A DNA stretch of 64,000 nucleotides, taken from Diprion similis (taxonomy: Eukaryota; Arthropoda; Insecta; Hymenoptera; Diprionidae). The DNA is taken from contig NC_060110.1 of assembly GCF_021155765.1 (NCBI RefSeq), forward strand, positions 3,906,001 through 3,970,000. Reading direction: 5' to 3'. This document shows, one piece after another, positions 38,701-51,301 of this stretch; the first letter of the stretch is position 1; every line of letters begins with the position of its first letter. Under the pieces are notes generated by a model. The model searched no databases. It saw only the letters and a program-made list of their open reading frames with translations, and was not told the origin of the DNA. The position numbers were made by a program, and so were the translations under genes.

Positions 38701-41700
38701 TACTTCAATTACTGTACGAATGTCACTTTGTCAATGGGACAAATACTAACATAGTCGCACTTATTTATGAAAAATATTGAACAATATCGTGCTGAACATA
38801 TAAGAAATGAAGTGGCCTGTGAAGATCTACAACTTACTGAGTTGTCACGCAATCTCATAATTTTTTCACACGCTACTAAGTATCCTCCAAAATTGACATT
38901 ATGCCAGGGTACAGGTGGAATCAATGTTGGAACATGTGGAGTACGAAATTGTATTGTATCCAAATGCGCTTCTTTGTATATTTGTGATAAGACTGGATGC
39001 GGTTTTACCTACGATATAAAATATTTCATTTATAAACATGATCAGCTTCGTAATTTTCTCTGTATAATTTAAGTTAGATGAATATTCGGTAGATTCACTT
39101 ACCTCTTGCGTAACTAACAATCGATTGTTTCTAAAGACACTGTAAAACCCAGGCAAATATTTCTCAGATTTACTTTCGGTATCCATACAATTGATATCAA
39201 TTCTGATATCCTTCAGAATGATGTCATACATAAATCGACCGATAATTCCATAAACATTTGCTGGCCACTCTGGAATCACTATGTTTGGCGTCGGGCCATG
39301 GCGTTTTTCTTCATGGATGATATTTTGCCAGATAGAACGTGCATTCATTCCATTATATCCATTTAAATACCGATCACAATATTTTACGTATATTTGGAAT
39401 GCTTTTTCACTCCTGCCGTGTCTTGAATGCAATTCGATCTAATACCAGGATAATTACAAATTTAATTAGTGATCTCTAAGTTGACAATAATTTGATACTG
39501 TGCAAGTTATTTGGAGAAAATTTTTAATTGGAACAATGTAACTTTTATGTGTCGAAAGCACAAGCTAGGGAACAAGAATATCATTACCATATATTTCTGA
39601 AATACCCTGCGGCCAGCACCTCGAGCCAGCACATTTAAAGGAGGGCTGTACATTTCGGAACCAGTACCTAATCGTTTAATTTCATTTAAAATAATATCAA
39701 CGTAGTGATGCTCGTCCAAAACTTTTAAGTAGGGATATATATTTATAGTCCGTTGCAATGAGCCTCCCATGATGAATTTACTTTTCAAAACATGCACATC
39801 TCTTCGAAAGGCTTCTACAGCGGCACGTCTCCACATCTCCTCATACTCCACAAGTTTTTTTCTCTGTTCATTAATATATAAAGAAATATTACATAAATTT
39901 CCACAGTAGTGATTGTTACAGTAAGCTAGAATACCTTTAATTATACATAGACTTGAAATAAGATTGGATGTCCTATAGCTGAGACGAAAACAGACTATTT
40001 AAAAGGATTATTTCCAACTCAGTGTGCAAAATTGGATTTCTTATGTCTCTAGGTAAGATGCGCAATACCCGATTCACCCATTGCGACGCGCAGTGTGCAA
40101 AGTGAAACTGAGGCACGAAGATCCGCACAAAGAGCAGACTGAGTGCAGGGTATCTCCACGTGACGAATCTCATTTATTTGGTTTCTTTCGAGTTTACTTG
40201 CATTGGTCCAGTCATTGTATCCGAAAAATAGGCAAAAAGATGCAAGTGAACAGAACAGGCTAATCTTTACATATTGTGTAGAGGGGGCTTAGAAAAATTC
40301 ACAAGATTTCCTGCATACTATCTCCGCTATGCTGAACAAAGAAGTAAATTTTGTTTTTTGCGATAACAAGGCACCCCGTTGTGATACAAAAAATTTGACC
40401 AAATATTATTTTGTTGCTTTATTACGCTCTACAATTAAGGTTGTACAGATTTTAAAAACGAAACAGAGAAAAATCAAGATCGAAACGATTCTTTCCATTT
40501 TTTTTTCTCGTGATGCATATCCAAAAATGTCTGTTATCAAACCTGTAGAGCAAGCTAATATCTGCAAAGTCATTTTTTTCTTTTAATCAATATTACCACT
40601 TTAGCATCACGCAAAGTCGGCAAATCCGTGCGCGGTTTTGGTTTCATAACTTGCACGGTTGTATAGAGGCCAGCTATACTGATTCGCCGATCATTTCATA
40701 GCGACCACCTTCGATAGATTTGTAACTTTAGCATGTCAATTTTCATGCAATTTGATAAGACAGATATTCTTGCGTTTTGACGAAAAACGAATGTTCCTCT
40801 CTGTTTCGCCATTTTGAAATTTTTATGTAAATTGTTTTTTTCGAGAGTAAAACAATCCATGTTTTCTTTAAATTGCCGCTATTTCGTCTCGAATCATCCA
40901 ATTGCAATGATTTTTTTTTTGTGAAAACGTGCGGAATTTCATGAGCTCGAAACTCGTTTTGCGTAAACTGTGACTGAGTAGAAATTCTCTGAGATAGAGA
41001 AGAAAGACGGAAAAAGTCAATTTCTCCTTAAATTGATTTTCTCAAAAACACGATCTTCGATCATCCCAAAAGTTTCATATGCTTTTCAGCACCCAAAAAG
41101 TCATCTTTCTGTTAAGACGTAACATGCCATCTTTCTTATTAGGTGAGTTACAGCCTCGCGATGAAATATGTAATGTTTTCACATGTTTTAGTGTTATATG
41201 CGTAACGTGCAAGCTCGAATCCTATTACGAATGTTTTTGACTCGTATAAATCATAATTCAACGGTATTTTTTCGTCGAGTAGTGTCCCGGACACGACAGC
41301 CGATGACACCTCCGCTCGGAGTCAGGTCACCAAGGACCTTCACGTCACCGACTCAAGCCAGGCTAGGGTGTTCCTCATTACGTTTCACGAAATTCGTAAA
41401 ATTCCTGCCATTTCTTTATTGCTACCTCAAACGAAAATGTATTGGAGTGTTCTTGTATAGAATTGTATATAGAATGAGGCTACGATGCTCTTTTTCGCGT
41501 TTGAGATACATGGACTTCGATACTTGGAAATATATACAACAACGTCGATATCCTTAATATTATTTCACGTAAAATAAATATGTTTAATAACTGACTTACA
41601 TAAGCTAAAACTGTTGGTGAGGGTTCGCCATTTATGGCGATACTTTTCACAGTAATGTTATCGAGTGATTCAAGTTCGATTTGACGTTTAGCCCTTTCAC

Positions 41701-44700
41701 ACAATTCCGACGCTGAAAATAATCCTTCGGCTGGCGACTTGCCCTGACTATCAACCTTTGAAACCTCATCAAGTAGATGGTTTTCATAATTAGTATTTGG
41801 TGGCGTATATATTGGCTCGAAATTTGGGTTCAAGAGGCGAATTCCTCGAAGGACCATTTCTCGCTGATCCTTTACGAAGTCTGATTGGTTCAAAAGATCA
41901 TTGAAACTGATTTGCTTTGCCATCATATCCGATACAACAGACTTCAGGTAACCTAAAATGACAGATTATTTTTATATCACCAGCAAGAACAATGCACCAG
42001 TTGAGAGAGTTCGTTTCATACGGCTGTAAAATTTCGTCATAAGTTTCGATAATTTTAAAAGAAATCGTAGACCTAATCATACTGTGAGATATCTTCTTTA
42101 TCAATCACATTATTTTTTAGTTGAGGATGAATAAGCGCAATTGTTTCAATCAAAAGTTGGACAAAGAGATAAGGCGCCGTTCAAATATTAAGTAATGTGA
42201 TTTTGGCGTTTTTTGACACCCGCCCCTAGCAACCCTCCCTAACTTTAGTGAAGGCCCCCCTTCTGACGTTACGTAATATTAGGAAAATCAGACATTTTTT
42301 CCAGAATCACATTTAATAATACATTATGTAACAAGGGAATAATCGACTGATATTCCTGTGTTACATATAAGACTTTATTCCCGACTCAGCTCTGGCCACA
42401 TTATTGGCTTAAAAGTGTTTGCCTTTCGTATGTAAATGTGATGTATGTACCAGTCTGAAAACTAAACGTTTATAATTATACAGAGATATAGTTCAAGATG
42501 GAAAAAAAAGAGAAAATCAAAAAACTGAGAAACTTAGAATGATCTGTCACCAGTGAACACAACTCAGCAATAAAAAGTCAAGCCATTCTTCGTATCTTTG
42601 ATTTTCCGAGTTCAATTTTCAGAAAATCGTAGTACATATACTTGTATTATTTCAACCGTTCGTCTGTAAAACTGGATCTTTCATGTCTGGGTCAAAACGA
42701 TTTCGTTTAATAATTTCCTAAGAAGGGAAGGGAGTCGCTGCTACCCCCACATAAAAAAAGTTATGCAGGAGAGGGAAACGACCCCCAAGGTTTACAGACG
42801 GCGTATACCAAACTCGCAGGTGATTGAAATTTTTTTTTAGCTTTAAACGTATTTTTTGGAACAGTGAACCTACGGAATGAGGAACAAAAATTTTTTTTAA
42901 GCCAGGATTACGATGAACTTAACGGAACTTAACGGAAGGAAAAGGAAGAGAACTAGAACGGTGTGGTCGTAGTGAATCAGGATTTTCAAAAAGTACCGAT
43001 AATGAAGCGGGTGTTTTGAAATGACAGTGGTCATGAGTGACGTTTTGTTTCAAGTTTTATGCCTTTATGTGCCCTTCCGTTTCATTGCGTGCCGATCCGT
43101 CAAGTTCATCGTGATCCCGGCTTTAGTGTCAGCACAAAATGGAGCAATGGTCGGCTGAATAGGTAACGTGCGTACTTTGGCGTGAAAATACTTTTGTTTA
43201 ACCATGTATAATTTAGTTTGTAACATAAGAATTGACGAATACGAGTTTTAAATGATCTAGTTTGTAAAATAGACGATAGAAGAATGATATTTAGATAATA
43301 AATTGTATAAATACTAATGCCAAATAGATGATTTATTGCCTTTTTAACCTGTCCAAACTGAAGGATTTGATTTTAAATAAATAAAGCAGCATATTTTTTT
43401 TCATAGAGCTGTATTATTAGCCCTCAATTTGCCGTTTTTTAAGTTACGTTATCTCAATTTTTCTTAAATCTACAATTTTTTAAGTAATTCACTGAATGTT
43501 CTAACGAGTTGCTTCATTTGTTTAATAAAAAGTTGATGAAAAAAAAACATTTTCTATAATTTTATGATTGATACATCAATTTGAAGGTTTCCAACACTAG
43601 CATGAATTTTTTTGGAATTCTTCAAGTGTATTAACAGGGTGAAAAAAAAAAACTGCCGGACATGAAAGCCCCAGGTTTACAGAGGGAAGGTGCCGAAAAA
43701 ACGTTTCAAGACAAAGGGTTAAGGAAACCGGACTAATTTTCAGATTTTGTGCTTTCTCATGATACATTGTCAGATGTAGACAAAATACGGGTACCTGTAA
43801 AGTGTAAATAAAAAAAATTTTCACATCTCCCTTATTTCGACATGCATTCAATAACAGTAGAAGATGGCGATTCAAATTTGTGAAATAATTGGGTATTAAT
43901 TACCTTTGTCACTTTGATGTTCTGTGATACGCCCCACACATTCGAAAATAGTAACGTACGTGCCGATATTCGGCGTCAACGAATCCTGAGTTATAATGCT
44001 TACAAAAGCTTTCAACATCTCTAGGTTGCCGACTGACGCAAATGCACGTAATATAATGTTGTAGTGACGAATATTAATAGCATCATATATAGTCTTATGG
44101 CTCATTCCTCGTTTTCTATACCATAACAATGAGCGTGATGCTTCGGATGACATTCCACTATTGACGCTAACGTTCAGATATGCCTCCAGATTACGTACGA
44201 AACTCACTCTTCTCGCCCTCTCAGTTAATTCCTTCGATTTTACATGCACTGCCTTGACTCCTTTGTTTGCGAAGATGTCAGATCTTGTTACTTTCGATTT
44301 CTTCCTGTTATTTAAACAAATTTTGAGTGAAATAGAACTTTTTTTTTTTTTTAAATTTTGGTCAAACTTCGGTCAATTTGTTTAAAGTAGAACCAAAATC
44401 AATTAATTTGATGGTAAAAAGTAATAACTGGCTTAGGGGGGCCACCCTCCCCTATATCTATTTACAAACTCCTTAAAAGCCTTGAGCTAACTGGTCTGGA
44501 TCACTGACTTACTTTTTCGGAATAGTCTCATTGATTATTTCAGAATCAAAAGTGCTTTCATCTGCTACATCTTCAGAATAATCTTTTAAGTTGGAATACA
44601 CCAATGTATTCTTGATGAGCGTAGTTTGATCCAAGGCACCGTATGCCATAGGGTCCTCTTCGATATCCTCGCTTTCCAAATTCCTTTGGGGAACCAAATC

Positions 44701-47112
44701 CTATAGTGTAGATCAGATATGTTTGTAAATTTGATAGGTGAAATACTGGTAACAAACTGCAAATATCGTCAAAAATATTCTGATGCATGAATAATTAGAC
44801 AAAATAGACCTAGTGAATTACTTCGATTGGTTTTGAGATTTGAGGTTGACTCAAGTGGACTGAGGTGAATTGAAATGAGGTGGAAAAGTCTCTACAACTG
44901 AAGTCAAAAGTTAAATTTAAAAACAAAAAGACTATCATGTTTCCACCAAAATGATCAAAAAAAAATTGAAATAGATTAGTGAAGCTAGTTGATTTTGATC
45001 TATAGTTTATTTGTTGTGATGTAAAAGTTGTTAGTTAATAACTGGAATATCACAGAACTAATTTCGATTCCAGAAATCATAGGCGACCGACTTCTTTGCT
45101 AATCATGATCAAGAATCACGGTGCAAGTACCCTGCACCAGCATAAGTTTAGAGATATTTCGAGGGTCCTTAAAGGATAAAAAGTTCATTTGCATAATCAC
45201 AACAGTGGTTCAGAACATTGTTCATAACTCAATAATTATAAACAATTTTGGAACAGAAAAACTAAATAATCGTGAGACGCTGCTGCAGAAGTACGTGTTC
45301 TGCAGTTCATCGAGATTTTATATGATAGTCACAGAACTCTTACAAAAATGTGAAAAAAGATTTCTGTAGCAGCAACAAGTATGAAAAAAAAATCACGACA
45401 GCGCACGATGACGTGACACTAGTCACTCCGATAAAGGAAATCAACCAAGTCATCATGCGGGTAATAGATGTTTGAACAATCGACGTTCTACTCTATTGCT
45501 ATTTATTGTTCACAATCAATATCGATGTAACATTGTAAAATTAATAATTACGCGATGCCAATCCATTAAAAAAAAAGGCTGTTTCAATGAAATCGTAGAC
45601 GATAGTCTTCGAAATGAAACCAGCCATCGTAGTTTGAAACTGAATCACCGTACTAAGTTTTTTCACGATTTTGAAACAAGTTGAAATGCAGCATCGATAT
45701 CTCAGATTTGATTTATAATTTTAGTATTTTTAACAAGATCGTTGTAGCTTACAAATATAATAATATAACAAACACTCAATGTACGACTAACTCGTAAGAA
45801 AATGAATAAAATGTATCCATTCTTGCATAGCCATCCTCCTTAATAAAAAGAAAGGATTTCTATTTGCAGATGTATAAAAAGTGGAAATACCTCGGATTCA
45901 ATTAGCGCTATGTCTTGCTCACATTCTGCTTCCCATGTCTCGTCACCCGGTAGTGTATTTGAACCGTCGATTTCGTGAATTTGATCCAAGCTAATCTCAG
46001 GTTCATTAGCAAGTTTTGATACACTGACAGCGTTCAACTTTTGGACGGTAGCTTTTGTATTCTTTGTTTTCCGACCGGATACTGCAACAATAAAATCATG
46101 TAAATCATTGTCTGATTCCTTTAGAACAGATTAGGAAACTTCGCCTAGTGAGATTAATCAAAATTTCAATTAATCAATCGATTAGTGCTTTGAATTAATC
46201 GTTTCTAATGAATCGACTAGTTGACTTGTTTCAGACTTTATTATATTATATTTTTATTACCATAAAAACGGTTCCATTGAGAGAAAAATCGAAAACAATC
46301 TAATCAGAAATATATGTTTTTATCCATGAAATCATTTGCAAGTATTTACAAAAATAGATGTTTATTTGTACGAGGACGACTTTTTCGTAAGGGCGAATTC
46401 AGGTGAAAGATCCATGAAAAAATAAATTCGATAAAAAGTTTGAGTTGTAGCCTGAAATTTTTATACATTCTCACGATTCTCTAGTTTTCGATAATAATTT
46501 AGAGTTCAGCGCATTATACCTAATTAACTATTCATTTTAAGAAAAAAAGCTTCTCGTACAATTTGTTAAAAAATTTTGTGCTCTACAAGTTTGATTTCCA
46601 GTATTTTTTTTTTTATCTCAAATTGTTAACTAGATGTTTAACAAAATCCACAATGAAAATTTTTCAACTGACTATATCTAGAAAAATAATAAAAACTGCG
46701 GGGAAAAAAAAGTTACAAAAAAAGTGATAGGAAACTCATTTTCTACAAAAAAAGGCTCTTATCATTTTCATTGAGACATTGATAAAAACATGTTTTTCAA
46801 CATGGCGGCTAATGCTCGGGCCTCTGGTGACGAAAAATTGGTTTTACAATTAGGGGTCGCCCACTAGCATATTCCAATCGAAAAATCTGTTACCCGGATT
46901 TTTAATTTTTCAGCCCCTTTTTTGATGCCCTAGGGCTTGAACTATTACTACATAAAATGTATTAAATAAGAATGAAGGACTAATAGGAAATTTACCTTCC
47001 AAGAGCTCTGCATACTTTTTCTCCTTATGTTTAATATTTTTTGGTGTTGCTTTATCCGCAGTTGCCGTATTCGTACTTGCCATTCGACGATGAAGAGAGC
47101 CATTTCTGAAAT
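29537..47112 (-). CDS. POLRMT: Mitochondrial DNA-directed RNA polymerase
   Basis: Seventeen predicted exons: 47112-46996, 46081-45891, 44700-44513, 44304-43904, 41952-41600, 39863-39588, 39438-39103, 39008-38838, 38665-38540, 38477-38268, 37601-37326, 36206-35961, 35881-35722, 34458-34194, 33532-33361, 30949-30858, 29720-29537. All joins keep phase. From ATG 47083 the product is 1244 residues (human about 1230). PPR-like helices lie around residues 160-330. The single-subunit T7-type polymerase core follows: [15 protein letters not shown], motif [16 protein letters not shown] (catalytic Asp about 914), O-helix [14 protein letters not shown] (Lys about 983, Tyr about 991), and [14 protein letters not shown] with SVHDCYWTH (catalytic Asp about 1139). 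The C-terminus is EYFFS. It transcribes mitochondrial DNA and makes replication primers. The frame stays open upstream of ATG 47083 to an acceptor at 47113-47114, so a leader exon with the targeting peptide is probably missing. The GTTTGT donor after exon 16 is weak. Confidence 0.97.
30075..30500. repeat. Diverged relative of the 309-506 TIR element
   Basis: It starts near GAATGAAGCTCCAGCTAGCG and ends near CTGCCAGCTTCAGCCATTG. It shares CCAAACATGTTAAACTTTG and CACAATTCTATAAAAG with copy 1. It lies in the POLRMT intron between the last two exons. Confidence 0.4.
32606..32892. repeat. Poly(A) tract inside an inverted-repeat segment, POLRMT intron
   Basis: A run of 75 A occupies 32697-32771. 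It is flanked by AAAAGGGCGTATAA (near 32622) on the left and by TATACGCCCTTTTATCG (near 32831) and TATACGCTCTTTTGGCATTTG-type sequence (near 32869) on the right. A further TACGCCCTTTTGGCATTAG copy lies near 36350 in another POLRMT intron. It may be a MITE that gained an A tract, or a retroposed tail. The run lengths may be assembly-dependent. Confidence 0.55.
36481..36976. repeat. Recurring CTATTGAGAG motif blocks, POLRMT intron
   Basis: GCGGCACTATTGAGAG occurs at 36861-36876 and again at 36951-36966, 90 bases apart. An inverted relative (CTCTCTCAATAGGACCGC) lies at 36488-36505, and a forward relative lies at 5647-5666. The family is unknown. The intron holds no coding sequence that I can support. 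Confidence 0.5.
39864..41599. other. POLRMT intron 5, no gene seen
   Basis: Between POLRMT exons 5 and 6. A 119-codon plus frame at 41198-41557 has no recognisable domain and looks like chance or repeat-derived sequence. A locally GC-rich piece at about 41280-41370 has no clear identity. Confidence 0.5.
42176..42295. mobile_element. MITE-like segment with TCAAATATTAxGTAA termini
   Basis: The left end reads GCGCCGTTCAAATATTAAG and is followed by TTTTTTGACACCCGCCCC. The right end reads GACGTTACGTAATATTAGG, an inverted partial match. A related scrap (CATGACGTAATATTTTAATG after a run of C) lies at 32940-32965. It is probably a truncated member of a palindromic MITE family. It is in POLRMT intron 4. 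Confidence 0.55.
42900..43122. mobile_element. Harbinger/PIF-type MITE with TTA duplication, 223 bp
   Basis: The left end AGCCAGGATTACGATGAACT and the inverse of the right end AGCCGGGATCACGATGAACT match at 23 of 26 terminal positions. TTA sits on each side (42897-42899 and 43123-43125), the trinucleotide duplication typical of PIF/Harbinger elements. No transposase is inside. It is in POLRMT intron 4. Confidence 0.8.
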
Positions 47113-47847
47113 CTGCCCAAAAAATGTTCAAATGTTTTACATGTGTACCATTTCAAATCAAGCAAACCACTTTTTCGATTGACTACCGCCGATTTCAACC
47201 TTTACGGTTGATCAGATACTCGATACTACTTGTGGATGTAAGTTTTTGAACCAAACTAAAGACCACTGTGCGATTTGGTTGGCTGTCTACCGGAAGTAAC
47301 AGAAATGCCTATCTTTTTTCAGAACACCCAGGGTATATGTCATGCATATTTTTGAACTTGATGAAAAATTTAAAAAAAAAATTCAGAATCGGTTGACTAC
47401 TTAAAAAAACAAAACTGTAAAGACAGCGATTTTAAGTATTACAATGAGGTTATAGGTAAAAATATGAGCATAACAGCTCAGAAGTGTGTGAAATTAAGCA
47501 CAAGAATCATTGTGAACAATCGAACATTTCATCTTGCATAACTGAAAAGAAGAAAAGAAGACGCGAAAACAACACTTCCGTTATCGCTGCAAGGTAGTCA
47601 ATTAAATTGCAACTAGTTTTTGGCTTGGCTCAGATACTTACATCTATTAACTGTACGAAATAACAGATGAAAGTTAAAATTAGTATTGATCATTCAAAAA
47701 ATTCGTGCGCTTGATGTGAACAGGGTTGTCTTAAGCTGGGGACTTTAAGCTGGAATAACCACTTCAGTACAATCGAATCTGACTCACATTGGAATTTAGT
47801 GCTCTTTAGTTGTTGATCTGATCCTCAACTTTTAGTTTTGTGTCAAG

Positions 47848-48337
47848 TTTAAAAAAAGCCGGCAAAAGCCAGGCCAACGGATGACTGAATATTAAACATA
47901 AAATTATGAGAATTTGTTGCTAATTAATTGCTGGATCAATACACTCATTTCAAACCAAAATGATCTATCCCTGGTCAGCAATTGTTGTTTTCAATTGATA
48001 AATCAATAAATTTAGCAAATGTTTGAAAATGCGCGTTCAGTCATTCTTCTACAACATCGTTTGGCATAGGGGTGAATTTTAATGATTTTAATGATGATTT
48101 ATCGACTAAATTTATTGATTTATTCGTTGAAAGACAAAACATTCGATCCGTTTCATCACATTTTAAGCGGATTGCTTGTACGCTAACAACTCTGGCATGG
48201 TTTTTGGAACAAGGGTGGATTATTTCAGTTCAAAATGAGTGTTTTGATCGAGCAACTAATGAGCAGAAAATTCTTATACATAATTTCACTTTTAATATTC
48301 AGTAATCCGTTGGCCTGGCTTTGCCAAGTTTTTTTAA
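47848..48337. mobile_element. Long palindromic foldback element, about 490 bp
   Basis: The outer arms are inverted copies: AGCCAGGCCAACGGAT followed by ACTGAATATTAAA on the left (from 47868) matches the inverse of 48287-48320 at 29 of 30 positions. Similarity continues inward for over 100 bases per side, for example GATCAATACACTCATTT against GATCAAAACACTCATTT. Both ends run into TTTAAAAAAA. The 77-codon plus frame at 48072-48305 is a by-product of this repeat. Confidence 0.85.
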
Positions 48338-48930
48338 ATTTGAAATCGCCCTTAATTTCGGTGAATCTGCTGGAACAATAATGTCAAAATTTGGGGAACA
48401 AATTGGCAACTAAAGATAAAGCTAAATTCCGACGCAGATCGGAAGATAATTGGGAAAATTTGGGTTATCAACAGGAATAAACAACATTCTAGTGATATTG
48501 GTTATCGATGTATATAATAAAAAAAAGTTTAAAAGATTGAAATATAAAAAATTGTAGAAAATGTTATGTAACATGTAACATCTTAATGCATCAACAGTGA
48601 CTCGTCCAGGTGATTCCCCTAACTAGCTTCACGAGCTACTCGACCAATTGGCTAGTGGCTCTAAGAGGGGAGCCCTTGTGCTAATCGTGCTAATGCAGCC
48701 TGACCCATGGAATACCGTGATGGAGAGTGGACCCAATATAGGGAAACCTGATCGAGTGTATTGGCGGGTTATGAAACACGCGCCAAGATGCGCTCGTTCG
48801 CATTCGCTGCCGAAACTTATCTACCCAAATTTGTGCGCTCGTGGTTGTCGGGGCGTCAAGCGGCACCCGCCTGCCCCCTGGTTCTTAGCACCGAAACTAT
48901 ATTCTAACCCCAGACAGATCGCCAAAGGCG

Positions 48931-49296
48931 CGAAAAACTTTTTCTCGAGTTCTAAAAAGATTTCAAAGAGTGCTAGAGTTTCTATTGAGTAAAAATTTTT
49001 CATTTTGTTTCGTTACAAAGATATTCCCGCGGTTGAAATTTTTTTCAGAGTTCCCGGAGTTCTACTTAGAGTTCTGGGTAGCCCTTTAAGAGTTCTAACG
49101 ATAATTCGAATGAATTTTTCGAATTATCGTTAGAACTTTTACGCGGCTATCCAGAACTCTCACCAGAACTCTAGGAACTCTGAAAAAAATTTCGACCGCG
49201 GGAATATCTCTGTAACGAAACAAAATAAAAAATTTGTAGTTAGCAGAAACTCTATAACTCTTTGAAATCGTCTCAGAACTCGAAAAAAAGTTGCGG
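48931..49296. mobile_element. Long foldback element, about 180-bp arms and 7-base loop
   Basis: Bases 48931-49110 and 49118-49296 are inverted copies at roughly 85-90 percent by eye. The centre is perfect: TTCTAACGATAATTCGAA, loop TGAATTT, then its inverse. Other shared blocks are TTTCGTTACAAAGATATTCC, GAAATTTTTTTCAGAGTTCC and repeated AGAGTTCT. Further AGAACTC pieces continue to about 49480, suggesting a larger or nested insertion. Confidence 0.88.
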
Positions 49297-51200
49297 TTTT
49301 TAAATAATGGGGTGCTAGCATTTCTTTTTTCTTCATATTCTTAGTGGTAAACAACCAGAACTATTTCTCATATGGGCATAGAGAGCTGTAGAACTTTTCG
49401 AATACTACCCAGAACTCCAGAAATTTTTTTTTTTTTTTACCGAAATCTGGAATTCTTGTAGAAGATTCCAGAACTCTGAAAAAAAAATTATTTTTCCCAA
49501 AACGGGGTGCCAATTTCACAGAGGTAAAAATTAATTGGTAAATAAATCGGTTCAATTTGTTAACCCCAGAAATTGATGAGTCCAAAAAAAATTTTTGCAA
49601 AATACGAATTATCATTTTTCAGAATAGGGTCTTTTATTGGTGATAGCATTAGACTCAGCATTGTTCTAAACATCGATTTAGGCAGGGTTAATTGCAAAAC
49701 ACTAGAATTTTCCCATTCTTTTTTACTAAAGAAATTAGTAAATGATTTGGTGCGAAGAATTTCACACATAGTAAGTATTATCAAAGCATGATATTAGCGT
49801 TGGGTTTTTTGCATGAAATTGCTCTAATACTATTAATGTTCAAGGAACAATGATTCTGCATTCGTGAATAGCTGTTTGTAAATTAAAATGTTCAATACCT
49901 AAAATTAGTGGCATTCGTTTCACAGTAATTCTTCTCAGGCATATATAACAAGTAAAAATTGGAAAACATCGACACGTTATAAGTGCATAGATTTCATAGA
50001 GTCAATTGTAGTTTTGTAAACATTGTACATAAATTATTGGCCATGTTTGCTCCAAATTTAAATAGTACTCAAATCTTCCGTCAAACCAGATTCATCAAAA
50101 TAAACTTGACTCAGTTACTATGTAAGTACACCTCCGGAGGTAGATACTGACCGATTTAAGGCTACCGATGTCGTCTGCTACACAGAATGAAGAAATGGTA
50201 GCAAACAACACTGGCGGCCTCAAATTGGTCAGAATCACCTCTTTATGTATATATATGTCGCCATCTAATATTGCACTCTGATATGCCTAGGGATCCCACA
50301 TTAATCACCTGATGATGATTGCTTATCAAATATTATATACTAATTAGAGTCAACGACAATTCAACACACCAGGTCGACATTTAGCTTATGATAAAAAAAA
50401 TAAAAATAGGCGCGAGGACTAATCGGGGGGTTAGGTTAGAACCCGTTGGTACATTCCGGAGATTTACACATTCAAAGCCGGGTGAAAATATATTTCGACA
50501 TAGTTAGTAAATTCGAATACGAGCTTTGTCTAAAATTGAAATATATATGCATGCATAATCCAGATTTATACGTACAGGTGATTGACTTGAGGTGATGAAA
50601 ATTGCAGAACGAACAAATGTGATTATTTTGTTGCAGGTTTCTTTGCACTGTTGTGACTGACAAGTTGTGCGAAGGTATCACATAACATCTCAAAAGCCGG
50701 AACATCGCACTACTAGTTACCTTTATTATTCATCAAATGACTGAACTGTTCATTATTAAAAACCGTACAAACTAATCGACGACACACACATACACTGATC
50801 GCACGTGTGAAGTAACCATTTTGAATCGTCCAATCGTCCATAAACACCATCCCTAGACTTGTGGATATAGACTGTGCGCTCTGTGTACTGAGCTGAGCTG
50901 GGGCCGTGACAAGAGAGAGAAAACAAAAGCCGCAAGCATCCTTCTCACCCTGATCGGTGACTTGGCGGAGGAAACGCAAGCTGCGTTCCGAAATATGAGA
51001 AGCGCTGAGCTGCGTTCTGAAACCTTATTCAAGTTAGTCGAGTATCATTGTTTCTGTTTGATCTTATGCGTTTGACAGAGATACGATGATACCTGAGTTA
51101 AATCGAGTAAGATTTCAGAAGGCAGCTCTGAAAACTCCTAGGACAGACAAATTATGGGAACTTTCCATTTATGGATATCAGCGACACAGTTAGTCACACG

Positions 51201-51301
51201 GTGCGTTCCGAAACTAGCTAGTGGCGCTAAAAACTCCCTGGGATAGAGGCAACGCTACCCAAGAACTCGGCAGTGCAAAAGAGATAAAAGATTATTGACA
51301 G
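51201..51301 (+). repeat. Dispersed repeat, copy B
   Basis: Counterpart of 12870-12970, in the same orientation, starting GTGCGTTCCGAAACTAGC and ending GATTATTGACAG. It lies about 450 bases upstream of the THAP gene start. Confidence 0.65.

Noticed and set aside
43597..43875. Minus-strand open frame between POLRMT exons 4 and 5.
   Set aside because: Exon 4 joins exon 5 (41952) in phase and gives a continuous POLRMT-like sequence, so no exon is needed here.
46140..46220. Clusters of ATTAATCGATT-type sequence here and near 31270-31325 and 51550-51620.
   Set aside because: Probably low-complexity AT repeats; no boundaries or consistent structure could be defined.
48072..48305. 77-codon plus frame.
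   Set aside because: It lies wholly inside the long palindrome and has no domain.
50713..50979. Minus-strand open frame considered as the missing POLRMT leader exon; it has a good GTGAG donor in the right phase after RFLRQVTDQ.
   Set aside because: In the phase-compatible frame a stop lies upstream and no ATG comes between it and the donor, and the region overlaps dispersed-repeat-like sequence.
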